From NCBI GenBank assembly GCA_900555765.1, contig USMA01000064.1, positions 1-6,159 of the forward strand: DNA of 6,159 bases, given 5' to 3'. The position numbers and the translations under genes are program-made. Below the pieces are notes generated by a model. That model searched no databases and was not told where the DNA came from. It worked only from the letters and a program-made list of their open reading frames with translations. Source of the stretch: an uncultured Collinsella sp. Its GTDB lineage: Bacteria; Actinomycetota; Coriobacteriia; Coriobacteriales; Coriobacteriaceae. Shown here piece by piece: positions 5,552 through 6,159 of this stretch (position 1 is the stretch's first letter; the number at the start of each line of letters is the position of its first letter).

Positions 5552-5613
5552 CAATCTTGCTCTCTAATTAATCAAGAATCGCTATAATTTTGATTAGCTA
5601 GAGAGCAAGATTG
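5552..5613 (+). promoter_or_regulatory. Promoter of the ATPase gene inside a 24-bp inverted repeat
   Basis: The arms 5552-5575 and 5590-5613 are complementary at 22 of 24 positions. The 14-base centre contains a consensus TATAAT (5583-5588). No -35 box sits at normal spacing; TTGCTC (5557-5562) is 20 bases away, inside the left arm. A protein on these arms would cover the promoter. The right arm would lie in the leader RNA and ends at the GGAGA ribosome site. Repression or activation by a bound dimer are both possible. Confidence 0.6.
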
Positions 5614-5620
5614 GAGAATC

Positions 5621-6159
5621 ATGGCATTCAACGACTTGATCGCCCAGAAAATAAAGGACTTTGAACAGCAGGGGGTTCCGCAGGTCTTTGAGCGAGACCT
5701 TGATCTAGGAAACCCACAGGAGCCAAAGCGCGACAACATCGTAAATGTGATTGTGGGGGCCCGCCGTTGTGGAAAGACGTATCGCCTGTATCAGGAGATG
5801 CGGCGGCTTCAGAGCCGGGGCGTTGAGCTTGACCGGATGCTTTACTTCAATTTTGAGGATGAGCGCTTGCGCCCGTATGAGCCATCGCTGCTGGCGGACG
5901 TGCTCGACACGTTCTATGCGCTGTATCCTGCTGCTCGAACCGAGGGCGCTTACATTTTCTTTGACGAGATCCAGGAAATTCCCGAATGGGGTGCGTTTCT
6001 GCGGCGTGTAGTCGATACGGAGAAAGCGACCGTCTATGCGACGGGATCTTCTTCTAAGATGCTGTCCTCAGAACTTAAGAGCGAGTTCAGGGGTCGTTCT
6101 CTTGTGCGAGAGCTTTTTCCATTGAGCTTTTTGGAAAGACCTATACCGACAGAAAGGAT
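5621..6159 (+). CDS. AAA_14/DUF4143-type ATPase, N-terminal part (runs off window)
   Basis: The frame opens at ATG 5621, four bases after GGAGA (5613-5617), and stays open for 179 codons to the window end. Walker A is GARRCGKT (46-53), in the GxRRxGKT form typical of this family. Walker B is YIFFDE (111-116) followed by IQEIPEW, and TGSSS at 141-145 is the sensor region. EFRGRSLVRELFPLSF (155-170) is the signature that follows in AAA_14 proteins. Such proteins usually have about 400 residues with a C-terminal DUF4143 domain, which would lie beyond the window. Their cellular role is largely unknown; they are scattered among bacteria and archaea in a pattern suggesting horizontal spread. It has its own palindromic promoter region. 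The codon use is less GC-biased than clpB. The family call is confident; function is not assigned. Confidence 0.9.
   Translation, partial: MAFNDLIAQKIKDFEQQGVPQVFERDLDLGNPQEPKRDNIVNVIVGARRCGKTYRLYQEMRRLQSRGVELDRMLYFNFEDERLRPYEPSLLADVLDTFYALYPAARTEGAYIFFDEIQEIPEWGAFLRRVVDTEKATVYATGSSSKMLSSELKSEFRGRSLVRELFPLSFLERPIPTER

Larger units (their letters stand above)
5300..5620. other. Intergenic region between small gene and ATPase gene
   Basis: About 320 bases carry no credible gene. They hold a hairpin repeat (5324-5389), a T-run (5400-5404), a small inverted pair AGTCAA 5420-5425 with TTGACT 5443-5448, and the palindromic control region before the ATPase gene. From about 5450 to 5520 I see nothing definite beyond the palindrome CGAGCTCG. 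Confidence 0.65.

Noticed and set aside
5524..5576. HAIR sites for HspR
   Set aside because: Only the outer CTTG and CAAG and their spacing fit; the inner AGT and ACT of the consensus are missing, so I record them as palindromes of unknown regulator.

Overview
The window looks like chromosomal DNA from a high-GC bacterium of the Coriobacteriia, most likely Collinsella or a close relative. This is inferred from the strong G/C third-position bias in clpB and the hydratase, the ClpB sequence, and palindromic repeats clustered between genes. No rRNA, tRNA or CRISPR array is visible.

Layout. Positions 2-466 (+) are the C-terminal 154 residues of an aconitase-family hydratase. Positions 467-882 hold no gene; they contain a perfect 22-bp inverted repeat, a rho-independent terminator and the first copy (563-831) of a compound repeat. 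Positions 883-1530 (-) encode an unrecognised protein with one N-terminal membrane segment. Positions 1531-2337 hold its presumed promoter, an 85-bp palindrome, the second copy of the compound repeat (1896-2160) and the clpB leader. Positions 2338-4965 (+) are a complete clpB (875 aa), followed by a GC-rich hairpin and a 67-residue Ala/Pro-rich, acidic small protein (5096-5299). Positions 5300-5620 hold a hairpin repeat and an elaborate palindromic control region. From 5621 to the window end is the N-terminal part of an AAA_14/DUF4143-type ATPase.

How the parts relate. ClpB is the ATP-driven disaggregase that works with DnaK/DnaJ/GrpE. It has its own leader with inverted repeats, but I saw no consensus HAIR or CIRCE site there. 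The small protein follows closely and may be read through from clpB. The hydratase, the membrane protein and the ATPase look like independent units with no evident shared pathway.

The most unusual content is non-coding. The compound repeat occurs twice in the same orientation around the membrane-protein gene. Its 141-bp core is about 83% identical between copies by hand count, and each core holds two tandem hairpins built from four copies of a GATCTGTAAC-type motif. The ATPase promoter region has two CTTG-N13-CAAG palindromes 32 bp apart, the second merging into a 24-bp inverted repeat around a consensus TATAAT.
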